Assembly: GCA_027605045.1 (NCBI GenBank)
Contig: JAQFWX010000016.1
Span: 310,001 to 374,000, forward strand
Length of the DNA: 64,000 bases
Source of the DNA: Phallus indusiatus
Taxonomy: Eukaryota; Basidiomycota; Agaricomycetes; Phallales; Phallaceae
Reading direction: 5' to 3'
In this document: positions 41,933 to 55,444 of the stretch, in pieces
How positions within the stretch are numbered: the stretch's first letter is position 1
How the letters are laid out: each line of letters starts with the position of its first letter
Made by a program: the position numbers and the translations under genes
The notes under the pieces: model-generated
What the model was told of the DNA's origin: nothing
The model's input: only the letters and a program-made list of their open reading frames with translations
Databases searched by the model: none

Positions 41933-44694
41933 CTATCGCGAAGAAAATGACAATTATGGAAATCTACCGGGCCTTTCTAACGCAGATTGTGAGTCTAAAG
42001 ACCGGGCTGAAGTTGATTAATTCATTCCATTGGTGCGTAATGCCGAAAGCACGACGCAGACCAAGGTTGGGTGGTGTTTTGGTGGTGTTGAAATTTATAA
42101 CGTTTACCATGAAAAGTTACGCGTCACGTCCGAGTCGGTTTTAAAGTGCTCTATACAATATACTAGATATTACGTACTAATAGACTCGAGCAGTTTGTCT
42201 CCACCATCATGTGCCCCATCTTGTGTTCCATTTTGCGTCCATCTCGTATCTCTATATTTTATATCTCCCTATATTCCGATAGATTTCAATGACTCGGGCG
42301 TATTCAGTCATTTACGTGTCGATGATGTGCCAAACGAGGGTTTGGTCCAACGGTGTCAACGGACTTTGAACGCTAACGAAGCTTTTCGAAACTCTTGAAA
42401 GCGGTACGAGGAGTCACGAGAAACAGCTGAGATACAAGTGGGCGAAAAGAATGAAAAAGACATGATGGAGCCTTTGGTACGTCTTGCCCGTTGGCGTCGC
42501 TGTTGAGATACACCTTAGACCTTACCCGCCTCACAGGCAAGAAGTATCAATCTGATCAACACATCAATGGATATGCCTCCGACATACAAGAGACAAATGG
42601 GTCTATTGAATCATACGTTGTATGTAGCGCAGAATTGGACGTAATAGTAAAACCACGATTCTTCATCGCCTATTTTTGAAGACGGATGGTCCATCCAATA
42701 AGTATGGGAATTCGACAGTTTCTTACTACGTCATCCGGCTGGAAAGGCCGGATAACGTTATCCAGATTACTGATTAGTACTTTAGGTTTTATACTACTAT
42801 CTAAGTCAGAAATTAAGAATTATCAATCTGTACCTTGTTTCACTCGTCTACTTGTACATATAAACTCGACTTGTGGCTGAGCTCCGTGCGTGCGGGGTGA
42901 AGAAGGGCACCTACTGAATGTTAGGGATCCGCTGTAGACGACGTCATAATTAAACTCGCCAGGTCTAAGAAACAAATCACGCCCTTTATAGCATGGATTT
43001 AATGAAGAGCATGTGTTGGTATAAACCCTCAACTTCGTTAGCCGCCAACGCTGGCAACATTGTAAACGGCAGGTACATCAAAACTGAAAGCAGTGTTCAG
43101 GGGCGGTAGCATCCTTGGTTGTGCACGTTTAGTCAAAAAACCTGTGTCTATTTCGAATTGTTCTTTTCTCAGTTGAACTGGGATCTGATCTGCGTTTTTT
43201 TATATATTATGGGATGTATAATCACTCCTTTGATTTGAAAAATGGCTGCGGTATCTAAAAGCTGTGACTTCGAAATCCGAAATTCAAATAAACTGTTGTC
43301 TTTCCTTTAGCCGCCATAGCAAAGCGTGCTCAAGTGAGTTTGTGATGCATTGATTGTGAACGCGTGTGCGAACTGAGGTTGTTGGCAGTGGTTGTAAGCT
43401 GACAATGAAAATACGTCTGGTCATGTCACCATGTATACCGCGCGCGCACCTATCACAAAGGCCATTTATTCCCATTGAACGTCCGGGTATCATCGGAAAG
43501 ATTGCAAACCTGAAACTACTGGTGACTAGTCACTTGACGGTGAACAATCCTGGGCATTGTGCTTTGAATTTGACAGCTTCGGTTCGTTTTTACTAAATAC
43601 GACAGACCCAGCACAGGCTTTGTGTCGGTGATTCTGATGGCGTGAGACGGGTGCCCGAAGAACCGATCCGATGTGATAGATTTGTACAACAGAGCTTCTT
43701 GATTCAAGTTCTTAGTTACATACTATCCTTATTATAACGCGCTCGGAACTTATTCAAGCGATATTGTTGGAACTCAGCTCACTTTTTGAATGCCAATGGT
43801 TCTAAGGCTATTGAATACAATCATTATTAGTGTGCATGTCCATCTGGTCTCGAACATGCGTGTGATGCGCAATGAACGACGCACGTACCGTATGCGACCG
43901 CAGAACGCCATGCCGTACCAGAAATTCTTCCTGCTTCACAGACCGAAATAATAAATCAGCCGAAGAGGAGCGATCATGACAAAGCACACCATTGGCTCCT
44001 TATTCCTGACGGTGACCGAGTGTACATTTTGAAAATGGGCTTCTGATGGGTCTACGAATTGGCGATAGGGGATATTGGAGCCACTGAGCGGACCAGTCAG
44101 GACATATGATCTTGTCCAAATCTTGTCCCTGTTTTGAGGACAAGACAAGACAAGAACAGAGTCCCAAACTGAAAAGGGGGAAGAACTAGTCATGATGTAG
44201 CAACCATTATTATTACTGTACGTATATGTACATACATGTATGTTACCTATGTCGGCTAGGACCTGCTAGGACCTGCTAGGACGCCCTCTTCTTGAATTGA
44301 CGGACTGAGGTCAATCCATGAAAATTGCTTCCGCTGTGACGAAGGCACGCTGACGTAAAACTGATGACTGTGCCGTGGGAAGAAAAGGCAACCAGCCCCA
44401 AAGCGGTGTTACACCTCTTTGTTCGCAGCCCACACACACTCTAGACTTGCTTCTCCCTATCGCTCCATCCACACCTTTCCTCCTCCTCCCCTTTCATAAT
44501 ATAGAACTGTGAGTCCTTGCAATCTATTTTGTCCATCTTCCTCTTTTTTCATTCATTTATTTGGTAATCCTTTTTTTACGTCCTATCACGCCACGCTTAA
44601 AAAACGTGTCATAGGGCAAAACGAGTCTGTCCACACCCCCATTCCCACCACTGTCCACACCACAAATCTCTCCCCGCCTTTTATTCTCGTTTCT
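41933..44694. other. Intergenic upstream of casein kinase 1
   Basis: About 2.7 kb without supported coding. It includes small palindromes (GGATAACGTTATCC near 42749; ACATACATGTATGT near 44230), a 10-bp tandem repeat at 44256-44282 and a pyrimidine-rich leader region from 44440. Confidence 0.4.
44256..44282. repeat. Short tandem repeat, unit CTAGGACCTG
   Basis: Two full units and a partial third, head to tail. Confidence 0.7.
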
Positions 44695-44703
44695 ATATAA
44701 ATA
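44695..44703 (+). promoter_or_regulatory. TATA-like element of casein kinase 1
   Basis: TATATAAATA-type element about 110 bases upstream of the ATG, within a C/T-rich leader typical of strongly expressed fungal genes. Confidence 0.45.
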
Positions 44704-44812
44704 ACTATTCTCAACCTCATTAACGACCTCTTTTTCCCCCACCCAGCTTTCTTTACTTTTACCCTTATAATCGTTGCCCATCACGGCGGACCAAGCATCA
44801 AACACCAGCAGA

Positions 44813-46043
44813 ATGGACCTCAGAGTGGGAGGTAAATATCGACTTGGGAAGAAGATAGGTTCCGGGTCGTTCGGTAAGAGCTTTCATACGACTTGCGAGA
44901 TCCGTTTTTAGTTTTTTTCTTCTTACACTTTCCCTCTAGGTGACATCTATCTCGGCATCAACATTATCTCTGGCGAGGAGGTAGCCATCAAACTCGAGTC
45001 GGTCAAAGCCAAGCATCCCCAGCTCGAGTACGAGAGCAAGGTTTACAAGACCCTTGCCGGTGGCGTCGGAGTCCCTTTTGTTCGTTGGTACGGAACGGAG
45101 TGCGACTATAACGCCATGGTTCTCGATCTTCTCGGCCCCAGTCTCGAAGACCTGTTCAATTTCTGTAACCGCAAATTCTCTCTGAAAACCGTTCTTTTGT
45201 TGGCCGATCAGCTTGTAAGCACCCCTTGTTTCTCCTTTTAATCCATAAATAATAAAAACCCTCCTTTCCTTAGATTTCTCGTGTGGAATATGTCCACTCT
45301 CGCAACTTCATCCATCGTGACATCAAACCAGACAACTTTCTCATGGGCATTGGAAAACGCGGCAATCAGGTGAACATTATCGATTTCGGTTTGGCCAAAA
45401 AGTACCGTGATCCCAAGACCCACCTTCATATCCCATACCGTGAGAATAAAAATCTCACTGGTACAGCCCGTTACACTTCCATCAACACTCACCTTGGTGT
45501 CGAACAAGCTCGTCGGGATGATCTCGAATCTCTTGCCTACGTTTTCATGTACTTCCTCCGCGGATCTCTCCCGTGGCAGGGCCTCAAAGCTGCCACGAAG
45601 AAGCAAAAGTACGACCGTATCATGGAGAAGAAGATGACCACCCCAACTGATCTTTTGTGCCGTGGCTTCCCGAACGAGTTTGGCATTTTCTTGAACTACT
45701 GTCGTGCTCTCAGGTTCGACGACAAACCCGACTACAGTTACCTCAGGAAGCTCTTCCGTGACTTGTTTGTCAGGGAAGGTTTCCAATATGACTATGTCTT
45801 CGACTGGAGCGTCCAGCGTGTCGACTCCGAGTCTAAGTCCTCCGTTCCTAGGAGGAAACTAGTCACCCAGGAAGAAGAAGAACAGAAGAATGAGCGGATG
45901 TAGGTCCTTAGCAACGTATGCTGCACTATTTCCTCTGTCGGTTATGCTTATCACCCACACATCGCAGGTTACGTTCTTCTACTAGACAGCAACAAGCGGC
46001 GGCTCAACAGCAACTGGCGTCTGGCACGCGCAATATCTGGTGA
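44813..46043 (+). CDS. HRR25: Casein kinase 1 (delta/epsilon, HRR25/Hhp1 type)
   Basis: Ser/Thr kinase of the CK1 family, acting in DNA-damage, trafficking, cell-cycle and clock-type signalling. Exons 44813-44873, 44940-45214, 45274-45899 and 45968-46043 give 345 aa. Motifs: IGSGSFGDIYLG glycine loop, VAIKLES with the ATP Lys, [12 protein letters not shown] catalytic loop, [13 protein letters not shown] activation segment and the CK1 signature [15 protein letters not shown]. The C-terminal tail is short, [17 protein letters not shown] then [15 protein letters not shown] ending RNIW. The last exon is chosen because the intron from 45900 changes a TAG at 45901 into a Gln-rich tail usual in basidiomycete homologues. 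The gene is intact and highly conserved. The short tail leaves few autophosphorylation sites compared with animal CK1 delta. Confidence 0.93.
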
Positions 46044-47953
46044 AAAACAAAATAAATATAAGTTAATGAGAAAAATTACAGTTCCTGTCTTGGTCGGCTT
46101 TCTTTTTCTGGGTATACACAATCAACATCATTCGCTGGTGTCGTCTCTTGGTCTGGTATGAACACAAGCAAATAGGAATCGGATCGATCGTTTGTCTCGC
46201 TGGTTTCCTTTCCGGGCCGGCGATGTAATTGTCCTGTACAAGAGGTGGTTCCTTTTCTTGCTTTATTAAATGGATCTCGAGGATATAGGAAGGCAACTCC
46301 TGTCGATTCAAGATGCTGAGGCCGTCAGTCGGGTGTTGTTGTTGCCTTTCTTTTGCGAAGTCCCGCGCCCGGTGGTTCGGACTAGAATGATACGATGCGA
46401 TCATGTTTTGTGTAGTGGACGTGGAGTTAATTTTATTGAAAGATGTTTGGGAAATCGTGGTTCTCTGGGCGACCAGGTCTGGCGCTTCGCGTTCTCGAGC
46501 CGTGCATGCGAATCTTATCTTCTAGTCGGCGGTCGTTCTTCACAGTCCTCGAGTTAGTTTGACCACCTATCGGTGTTCACCCGTCCACGATATCCCCTCT
46601 CCATCTTCCCCAGAACATCGTGAAGTATAGCATCACCTTTTGGACCTTGTCTTTTTGTACGGTTACTCCCCCCAGCTTAATGTCGTTGTCGTCAAAAGTT
46701 CGCACGAAATACGAAAGTACAAACGGTTTCCCTCTTTCCTTTATGCGCTTCCTTCCTATTTCATTTTCTTTCCTCTACGTAACAAGGAATTTATTTCTCT
46801 TTTTTTGCAACCACGGACGCTGTTTCTTTTCAAGTCTTGAACTCCTGATTCTCTCTTCCAATTTAGGGTCAACTGTATCCTAATATGCAGGGAGAAAATG
46901 ATGTTCTTGACCGCCCAATTCCTCACCTTTTTCATCTATCTGTTCAATTGTGTTTCGTTTCCCAAACCCCCAATCGCGCCTGGTTGTTTCTCGTATCAAA
47001 CTTTATAACTTTGCTGGCTCTTTCTTTTATTGTCATCCTCGTGTACTAGTATATTCCCATGCCTCCCTTCCATTTCCCATTCTTCTCCCAGCTATTATTT
47101 TGTTGTTATTTTTTCCTTCTCATTGATCGCTGATAATCTCCGTCAGCTTGAGATGAGGAGAGGGCGCCAGGCCATCATGTTCTCGAATCTCCTCTGGGTA
47201 CCTCCGAGATGTCGCATTTCCAATGACGGAGTAGTTAATGCGAAGTCATTCTATATAACATGATTGTTTTTTATCCTTCTCTCTTATGCGTACGGTTGAA
47301 CTAAACTATTGTGTCAATCTACTTTTATACATGCTTCCCTGTCTCTAGTGATGAGTTCTCGTGTTGTTCTATTGAGCTTTCTCTTCTTTCCTGAGTAGTT
47401 GTGCTTAATACATCTTGTTAGTTAAATCTGTCCGAGTGTGTTTTGTGAGCTGGCGTGGGTGATTCTGGTAGGGTATCTCCAAGTGTGACATTTCAGACGT
47501 CACAAGCACCAACACCTTCGATCCCTGGGCCAATGCGACGATACATCCCATTAATTGTAGCTGGGCTAACAGGTACGTTTCAACGTTTATGGACGAATAT
47601 TTATGAAGTTTCAAACAAGGAATTGTGTCCGGATTACATATTTTCAAACCGATGTTTGCGCCTAAGGACGAAGTAAACAACAGTGTCAACTCAAAAGTGA
47701 ATGAGCCAAACTTCCGTCTCCTTGTCATGTCCTAATTAGCATTCATTATTTAGGAATCAGAAAAGACTAGCCAAAGTCAAAATAGCCTGAATCATCAATC
47801 ATTAAACATCGGTTTACTAAGCAAGGGTCAGACATAACAACCATACACTTGACGATGCAGCATGCTTTATTTTATACCATTCAAAAGCAACTAAAATGTA
47901 CATTCAAATGTAGTTTACTGCCAAATAAAAGCGCGACACTATAACAATACCAT
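46044..47953. other. Long intergenic region between CK1 and SAD1
   Basis: No supported gene in 1.9 kb. Much of 46560-47400 is T/C-rich, with only spurious hydrophobic frames. Both flanking genes end here. Confidence 0.45.
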
Positions 47954-49936
47954 CTACTTGACGGCGATAGCCTCTTCATACGCGTCCCTCCGTTGCCATA
48001 CCTAAATTCAAAAATCAACAGATTACTAACGCTTGGATATTGATACATACCTGTAAAACACTTTCTCCAAGAAAGATCATCTCCTTTCGGACTTCGCGAA
48101 CGATTAGATCTTGTATCTCATACCAACGTTCACCATCCCCTCCGCCTCCGCCCGCTCTCAAATGAACCTTCCAAACAGTATTCACTTTGTCACGGGTAGT
48201 CCCAGCCACAGATTCGTGTGTAACGTTTGATAAAAGATCATAAACTGTTGGAGGATGATCTGGTGGTGCATCCAAATCTGCATCAGCAAAAACAAGAATA
48301 ACAATGTTAGAGTTCAAAATGGCGCAGGCGAAGACAGTATACGTACAGTCTTTAAAGTCAACGCCCCTCAATGGAAAGTTAATAATGGTCGGATTCTTTT
48401 CTTCAACGAAATTGTTTTTTGTAAACCGTTTGAAATGTAAGATTATATATGGAGGCAAACGTTGCAGCTTGTATCGCTTCAGTTGGCCCAACGCTTCCTG
48501 TCACCCCACCAGGCGAAGCGAAGCCGTTAGAAAATGAAGGTAAAAATACAAATATACTCACCTGGGTAGTTTCACCATCATATTTGGTTAGTATACTTGC
48601 AAGACTAACCTGAGGGACGATGTTCTTTTCGACGGAGTCTTGAAACAACGGAGGTGGTGGAAGGTCAACGGCAAGGTACAAAAACGGTGATACCACCGTT
48701 TTTATATCTGAACATAGTTTTAACATTGTGAATATATATATATATTAGCAACATACCGCGATCGATAGCAAATTGTGGTTTGGGTCCGTCTTCTTCCGGT
48801 CGCACATTAACGTGTTGTGATTCTAGACGCAATTCACCTTGGAAGGTGCTATATACGATGCCTATAAATGTTCTATTAAGATGCACGTAAGAAAAAAAGA
48901 CTTAGCCTTACTGCTATTCCTTTTCTTTGTTCCACCTAAATCTGTATGGGTCTTATTCAACAACCAACCAAGGAACTCAGCCGGGTCACCCTGTTCCTCA
49001 AGACGCCACTTCCCTTTGGAAGCCCGGTTTACTTCTTGCAAGTATTCATGTGGCGAAACCTGAGACTTGAAGAGTCGAGGAGACCATAGCTTACGCGTCA
49101 GCAATGACAGACGCGAGATAAGCTCCGAATGCTTTGGGGTCTGTTGTTTAGGTGTGGCGGAAGAGTTCCGTTCGGGTTTCGACGAATAAAGCAAAAGGAA
49201 GTTTCGAAATGGCGGAACGTGGAGTAACATATGGATGATGACATTGATATGATCGTGGCGCTTTATGTTGTTCAGGCCAATGAAGCCGGGAATGTAAGAA
49301 TTATTCCCAAGATCGAAGGAAGGGTTGATTGGATAGAACGGTTTGTCCAATTGCTTCACATCATTTTCTGTGAATTTTGGTGATAAAACGGCCACAATAT
49401 CGGATAAAGAGGGATCTGATACGAGGTAGTTATCCGGGAGAACGTACACCTGCGATATATGGCGAGTTAGACGGATACTTCCAAGATGCCAAAGACCTTA
49501 CTTTCGCGGTTTCCAGATTGATAAACACATGATGATCGTTATGAATGCTATGGGCATACGCGTAGGAGGATGGTCCTCGCCCTTGGAAGTACTTGCCACA
49601 TACTAGACACCCGTAGACATTGATATTAGACACGCAGACGGAGCAAACTTTCTCGAAGTCAAAATCAAGCACCGCTCGATTAATCTGATAAATAAATGAT
49701 ATAAAATAGAGACATAATGAAGACAAAAGACATACCGTATCCAGATACAAATCAGTAGCTCGGCCAGAACCATTATTCTTTGGTCTAATCGGCTGGTCTT
49801 CCTCTTCTTCTGAGACAGACCTTTCGATGAGCCTATCTCTTGAATCCGTCGTTGAAGTATCTTGTGGCTCTTCTGTGCGGGCCCTTTTAAAAGGTCGTTC
49901 TTGCGTTTCTATTGAGTCATTAGATACATCCCCCAT
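47954..49936 (-). CDS. SAD1: SAD1/USP39-like splicing factor (inactive ubiquitin hydrolase)
   Basis: Tri-snRNP assembly factor required for pre-mRNA splicing. The ATG at 49936 opens an acidic/basic N-terminus (MGDVSNDSIETQERPFKRAR). A ZnF-UBP domain follows (VCSVCVSNINVYGCLVCGKYFQGRG; AYAHSIHNDHHVFINLET). The USP fold begins GFIGLNNIKRHDHINVIIHMLLHV. An active USP has GNTC with the catalytic Cys here, and its absence matches USP39/SAD1. Later blocks: EQGDPAEFLGWLLN, YKLQRLPPYIILHFKRFTKNN, NPTIINFPLRGVDF and a final WYEIQDLIVREV, EMIFLGESVLQ spliced to VWQRRDAYEEAIAVK, TAG at 47954-47956. About eight introns. A Gly-run (RAGGGGGDGERW) is a small lineage insert. It is divergently transcribed from CSN2 with a 148-bp shared promoter. 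Confidence 0.88.
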
Positions 49937-50084
49937 TGTCGCGGTTTGTTGTCAACGTTAAGACTATGGGTAACAGAGTAAGCACTCAATGCCGGGAGTT
50001 CCCGATGGACTGTGAGTAACTCCGTCACACCTTCGTGCCCGGTATCTTGTTTGTTGAATTCTCTTCTAATTTTTAATCGGCGCA
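49937..50084. promoter_or_regulatory. 148-bp divergent promoter (SAD1 / CSN2)
   Basis: Compact head-to-head spacer between start codons at 49936 (-) and 50085 (+). No clear TATA box was seen, as usual for housekeeping pairs. Confidence 0.5.
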
Positions 50085-52129
50085 ATGGATGACGACGATG
50101 CTGAGTATATGCAAGATGAGGAGGTCAGTTAACTCGTCATTATACGCTTGATAAACTGACTTTTCTTAAACTAGGATTACGACTTCGAGTACTCAGACGG
50201 GGATGACGATAATGTAGAACAAAGCGCGGATGTGGAGAATCAATATTACACTGCAAAATGTAGAGACTTTCATTAATTTTCTCTTACCTGTTGCTAACTT
50301 CGTCAAGCTTTGAAAGAAGACAACCCTGAAGCTGCTTTGAAGGCTTTTCGGACTATAGTTGATGCCGAAACTGAGAAGGGGGACTGGTAAGCTATTCAAA
50401 GGGTTTTGATCATCATTTAACACCTTTATTTTAAGGGGTTTCAAGGCCCTTAAACAAGCAACCAAATTGCTATTCTTAACCCTTCATCGGCCAATAGAAG
50501 CACTTGAGACATACAAGAAACTCTTGACATATACAAAATCTGCCGTAACGCGCAACTACTCTGAAAAATCTATCAACAGTATCCTCGATTACGTTGGCGG
50601 AGGAAAGGGCGGTCCAGTCGAAGTTGATGTATTGGAAAAGTTTTATCAGGCCACTCGCGGTGCTCTTGAGGATGCTAAGAATGAGGTTAGAAGATATCTT
50701 GAGAAACTCTAAACCATATCCCCTGACTTTTAATGGATTTTAAGAGACTATCATTAAAGACCAATCTGAAGCTTGCAAAACTTTGGCTTGATCGGCACGA
50801 ATACGGTCGTCTGACGAAGGTATATTATCATGCAGGAACGCGGCATTTGATCTGGTCTGAACTTTCGCGTAGCTTTTACGAGACCTGCATAATTCTATCT
50901 CTCAAGGAGAAGATGGCGAACAAGATCAGTCTCAAGGAACTCAGCTGCTCGAAATATACGCTCTAGAAATTCAGATGTACAACGAAACTCGGAACTTCAA
51001 AAAGCTGAAGGTATGCATCGTCACTCATTTTTTTCTTTCTGCATCTTCATCTGCTTTTTATACAGGAGATCTATAATGCAACTAATGAAGTACGATCAGC
51101 AATACCCCACCCACGGATCATGGGCGTCATCAAAGAGTGTGGCGGCAAGATGTGGATGGGGGAAAGTAAGACTTTTTCCGAACTGGTGATGATATATTTA
51201 TAAAATAAATTCTCTTAAAAGAACAATGGAACCGTGCGGGTGAAGATTTCTTCGAATCGTTTCGGAATTACGACGAGGCTGGCTCTCCACAACGCATCCA
51301 AGTTCTCAAGTACCTAGTGCTAGCGAACATGTTGACCGGTAGTCAAGTGAACCCTTTTGACAGTCAAGAGACCAAACCGTAAGAACAATTTGACTTGCTT
51401 TCTTTTCGTGATGTACATTTTTTTGTAGTTATAAGACCGATCCTCAAATCAAGGCTATGACGGACTTGGTGGGGGCTTATCAACGACGGGAAGTGCATGA
51501 GGCTGAGAAGATCATTCGAGGTATGGTATCTCTTTCTCTAAAAGATCTTCCTTTTGCCTTCTAAGCGTGTCTCATATTAGAAAATCGGTCTACCATTATG
51601 GATGACGCGTTCATTCGATCATATATCGGCGAACTACTCCGGAGTTTACGGACGCAATATCTCCTCGATCTCATCAAGCCCTACACCCGATTAGAGCTCT
51701 CGTTCCTTGCTAAGGTTCGTTTTTTGCTCATTCAACGAGTTATGCCTCATTTCTGATCGGGGTATCTCAGCAACTAAACGTGGATATCGCCGAGGTCGAG
51801 GATCTGTTAATCGGTTTAATCCTTGAAGGAAAGGTGGAAGGGAAGATTGATCAAGTTGCCATGCGTTTGGAAATTGATCAACAGTACGCGGAACCTGTGT
51901 GTTTTGTGTCAGTTTTAAAGCTAATCCATTCCATAGACAAAGCCTAGCCAAACGACGATATACCACATTATCCAGATGGACCGACGCACTTGAAAATATA
52001 CATTCATCTGTGCTGATGAAAACAGTGGGTTACCAACGCAATATGGCTGAGGTTCCCCGATCAGGCGACTTGGACCACTTGTTCGGAGCGCGAAACTTTG
52101 ACTTCGAGCTCTCGAAAACAACGTTGTGA
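50085..52129 (+). CDS. CSN2: COP9 signalosome subunit 2 (CSN2)
   Basis: PCI-domain scaffold of the COP9 signalosome, which removes Nedd8 from cullins in the nucleus. It starts [13 protein letters not shown] with the usual acidic N-terminus ([12 protein letters not shown]). Helical-repeat exons follow: [71 protein letters not shown] and [20 protein letters not shown]. Later exons: [67 protein letters not shown] and the PCI part [20 protein letters not shown] with [21 protein letters not shown]. It ends [18 protein letters not shown] and a 30-residue tail to TGA at 52127-52129. Every frame change is a short GT-AG intron. The gene is intact and of normal length for the family (about 450 aa). Confidence 0.92.
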
Positions 52130-54882
52130 TATGTAATTATCGTATATTTTTTCCTTCTTCACGTTAAGCATAACATCGTGTTTTAAAAATGCATCCATTA
52201 TTTTAAAAAAATGTGTGAAGAGCTTTTGTACGCTGAAAGTGGTAGTGGTCTTATTCTGCGAGACACGCGCCTATTCCACCAAGGCTGCATGCACAGGTGT
52301 TTCGTGATCATCTCAAGACTTGCGACGCAGTCGTTTATCAAACAAGTTAATCTGGCCGCATGTATATATTTCTACTTCACATAATAGATATCCGCGGTAA
52401 TAATATTATAACAGGTAATACCTCTCTGATCTCTGCCGAAATGGGAAAAAAAAGACAGGCCAATCCGAGTTGTTCCGTCACAATCTTAAAAACGACGGAG
52501 GCCGGAAAACCCAACACCGTTGAATGCATGATACGAGCGAAAGGCGCCAGGAAAAGTTACGCTTATTTCACGTTGTCGCCCCTTTTCTTTCGAATTATTT
52601 ATTATTATAGAGGGAATATTCATTCAAAGACGATGAACTTCTTAGAAGTTTGAAGGAAAATGAAGCAGGATACTGGCCAAGAAAAACTGTTCCAATTGTT
52701 CATATAAGAATCACGAGGTGCTTTGGAACGTATACGTACGATTTCAAAATATTTCGAAAATGACAGATCTCACCTGGATATAGATGTATAACATAATTGC
52801 ATCCAGGGAGAGATTGTTTATCACTGGAATCACTGCCGATAATCGTGTGGCGGTGGCATAGAAAACCAAACTACAACCAACGCAAAGAACAAGACGTCGG
52901 GACTCACGACAAATTGTGTGAGTGTGAGTGTGAATATGGATGATTGTGTTTTTCATTGAAATCTGGCCCTTTTAAAATAAGTCAGCGTTCTCTGTTTCAT
53001 AATGAAGCTAAAAAAAAATACCATCTGAAAGACGGAAAGGTTCATGGCGACGCATGAAGATGAGGCAGCCGTGGTGAACGGAGGAACAGAACTAGTCTTG
53101 AAAAAAGTGGGGTGCAAAGCGGTGACTAAACTTATCAGATTAGGCCCGGTTTACAAAAAGTCCAGGGGTAGGATGACAGATTAAGTATGACAATCCCGAT
53201 TGAAAGCTGGGATAGAGGGCTAGGTACAACGGATAGTAATGGTGTTTCTGGGGGGTTGTGTGGCAGCAAGAATGGCGGCCTTCTTCGAAATAGGTTATCG
53301 GTTGGGGGAAACTGAGAGATTTTCCGACGTTCCTAGGCCCCGTATCCTGATGAGCACCCTCGTTCCTTTCCAGAACACCTTCTTTGAAAGAACCTAACGC
53401 CACCAGTGTCCGACGCAACTCCCAAAAAGAAAAAAGATTAGAGACATTGTCCCCAGAAAACACCTTCGACGGAATAAATAAATGTCTCTGATGTCTGCGC
53501 AGCAATGCGACAACCCAAACGTAGTTAATGCGTGTGCGATAATGTGGGGCCAAGACAGCCTAAGGTATGAGGTAGGTGGTTTAGGGTAACCAGTGCTTAG
53601 TTTCGGAGGATAACAGAGAAATATGACTCATGAACATAGAGAAAATCGATTGAGCGGAAGACCATATGAACCACAATAGCGGAAACAACCGAAATATGGA
53701 AAAGAGGTGGGGCAAAAAACCGCTTTGCACTTTTTCAAGCGCCTACTACAACGCTTGAGTGGTAAACATGCGATTCGCAACGCATGCGATAGTTGCATTG
53801 AAGGGGACAGCTTCAACACCACCTCCCCAACCGGGGAAGCAGAACAAGATAGTGTATTCTGTGCGTTTTAAGATAAAGATTTAGTCCCATTGACAGCATT
53901 AATCTCTCAAGGGACTCACTACATCTGATTACGGATCTCTAGTACGGAAAATCCATGGAGAACATAAACTGTAAATAACCTCCACGCACTTACCTCTGTT
54001 CGCCTGCAGTCCAACTGAACTGAACGAGCTTGACGTCTGCTGAGTAATTGGCGAAGCGAAAAAAAGCAAGGTTAGTTGTTTATTCAAATCGGAAAAACGG
54101 TTCAATATAATCGCTTTGATACAGACCAACGTGAAAAAAGTGTAGGCAAATGACGGTTATGTTTCTGAAAATATCGCCTGAAACAGACGATTCGCTTGTC
54201 CTTAGCTTTCTCGAAGTGGATCAGCTCGTTGTATACATATTACCCCCCGCCAAGTATGCGATATCACTCAGTGATAAGAGGTTGGCTTTCTTGAGGGCGT
54301 AATGGACTTGCGTTACAGAGGTCGGCGAGGAAAATGTTTCTCGACTTTATCAGGCCAGCTGGATAAGAAAACCGTGAATGAGATGGTGTTGTCGCTCTTC
54401 TTTCACAGTAAGGGTGGGTAATTCAAAATGGTGTTAGCCATAGAGCTTAAGACCGTTGACAGTAAGCTCGGATATCATTGTTATTCTATGTCGGTGACTC
54501 ACAAAGATTATTATTGCGCTACAGCACACCATAAAGCAAATATTCTCCCTCAATGCCAGATTAAGCGTGTTAAAAAGTACCACAAACCAATTATTCCTTA
54601 AAAAAAGAGTTAGCAATCCACTTGCAGAACGCGACATTCAAAACTTCTCGGTTTCTGCTAGCCCGGAGTCGTAAGCCCGCTCTTTTATAGCCAGAATTGT
54701 CACTTATGTAACTTACTTGGTGGTTAAGTGGAGTAGGTGATAGTCTGCAAAGCCCTCTTTACAATTTGTTTCTCCGGACCAACTTTGTTGTTTAGAGGCT
54801 TGAATTGAATCGTATTAGTCCTGGCGAATAAACGCTGGCCCAAAGCTTGCCAAAACCAAAATGCAGGCGGGGTTTTTTATCG
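52130..54882. other. Intergenic, no supported gene
   Basis: 2.75 kb with only short frames. A GT-rich microsatellite-like run (TGTGTGAGTGTGAGTGTG) lies near 52916-52934. No tRNA fold with a proper B-box was found. Confidence 0.4.
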
Positions 54883-55444
54883 ATGGATCACCCCGACTCC
54901 GCTAGCGCTCCTAATAGCCTCATCCGTGGTAAGGCAAGTTCTTTCTTTGAGAAGTTTCTTAATGTTCTGGAACTCTGTGATACCCAGAATGTTACTCCCT
55001 GTCCTCTCAACCATTCTTGTCATGGCCTCGTTTCGTCCCCTGTCCGTTCTGGATACCCCGGCAATAAACCGTTAGCATCCTCATTTCACTGGCAGTAAAC
55101 CACGTCCGTGAAACAGTCCTAAATACCTTGCCCCCCGCTAACAACTGACGCAGATTTGCGCTCGTCCATCCATATAGTCGTTCAACTACTCCTTACCCGA
55201 CAAAGTGACTGGGAGTCCTACGCGGTCCAAATCGTTGACTGGTCTCTTCGTCAACTCTTCGTTTTTGACCTCATCAATCATCTCATCACGGCTGACCAAT
55301 CAATTAATCACCACTCTAACAGCTTTTAACATGGCTTAATGGACGCTTTTACGTTTCAAGAACCTCAGAATCGCACCGCTAAAGCCGATCGGTGTTTCCG
55401 CGGATCGTGGCCTTTGTTTTACAGCTGTAGTTTCAACATTTAAG
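54883..55444 (+). other. Exon-like open segments upstream of the helicase
   Basis: Two stretches look protein-like but could not be joined in phase. One is 54883-55098 (starts MDHPDSASAPNSLIRG, contains SSFFEKFLNVLELCDTQNV). The other is about 55155-55330 (LRSSIHIVVQLLLTRQ, WESYAVQIVDWSLRQLFVF). They may be 5' exons of the helicase gene, a separate small gene or decayed sequence. Confidence 0.3.

Noticed and set aside
45238..45786. 182-codon minus-strand frame
   Set aside because: Exact antisense shadow of the highly conserved casein kinase 1 exon.
46620..46883. Hydrophobic Phe/Leu-rich frames downstream of CK1
   Set aside because: Produced by T-rich DNA; overlapping frames look alike and none has conserved features.
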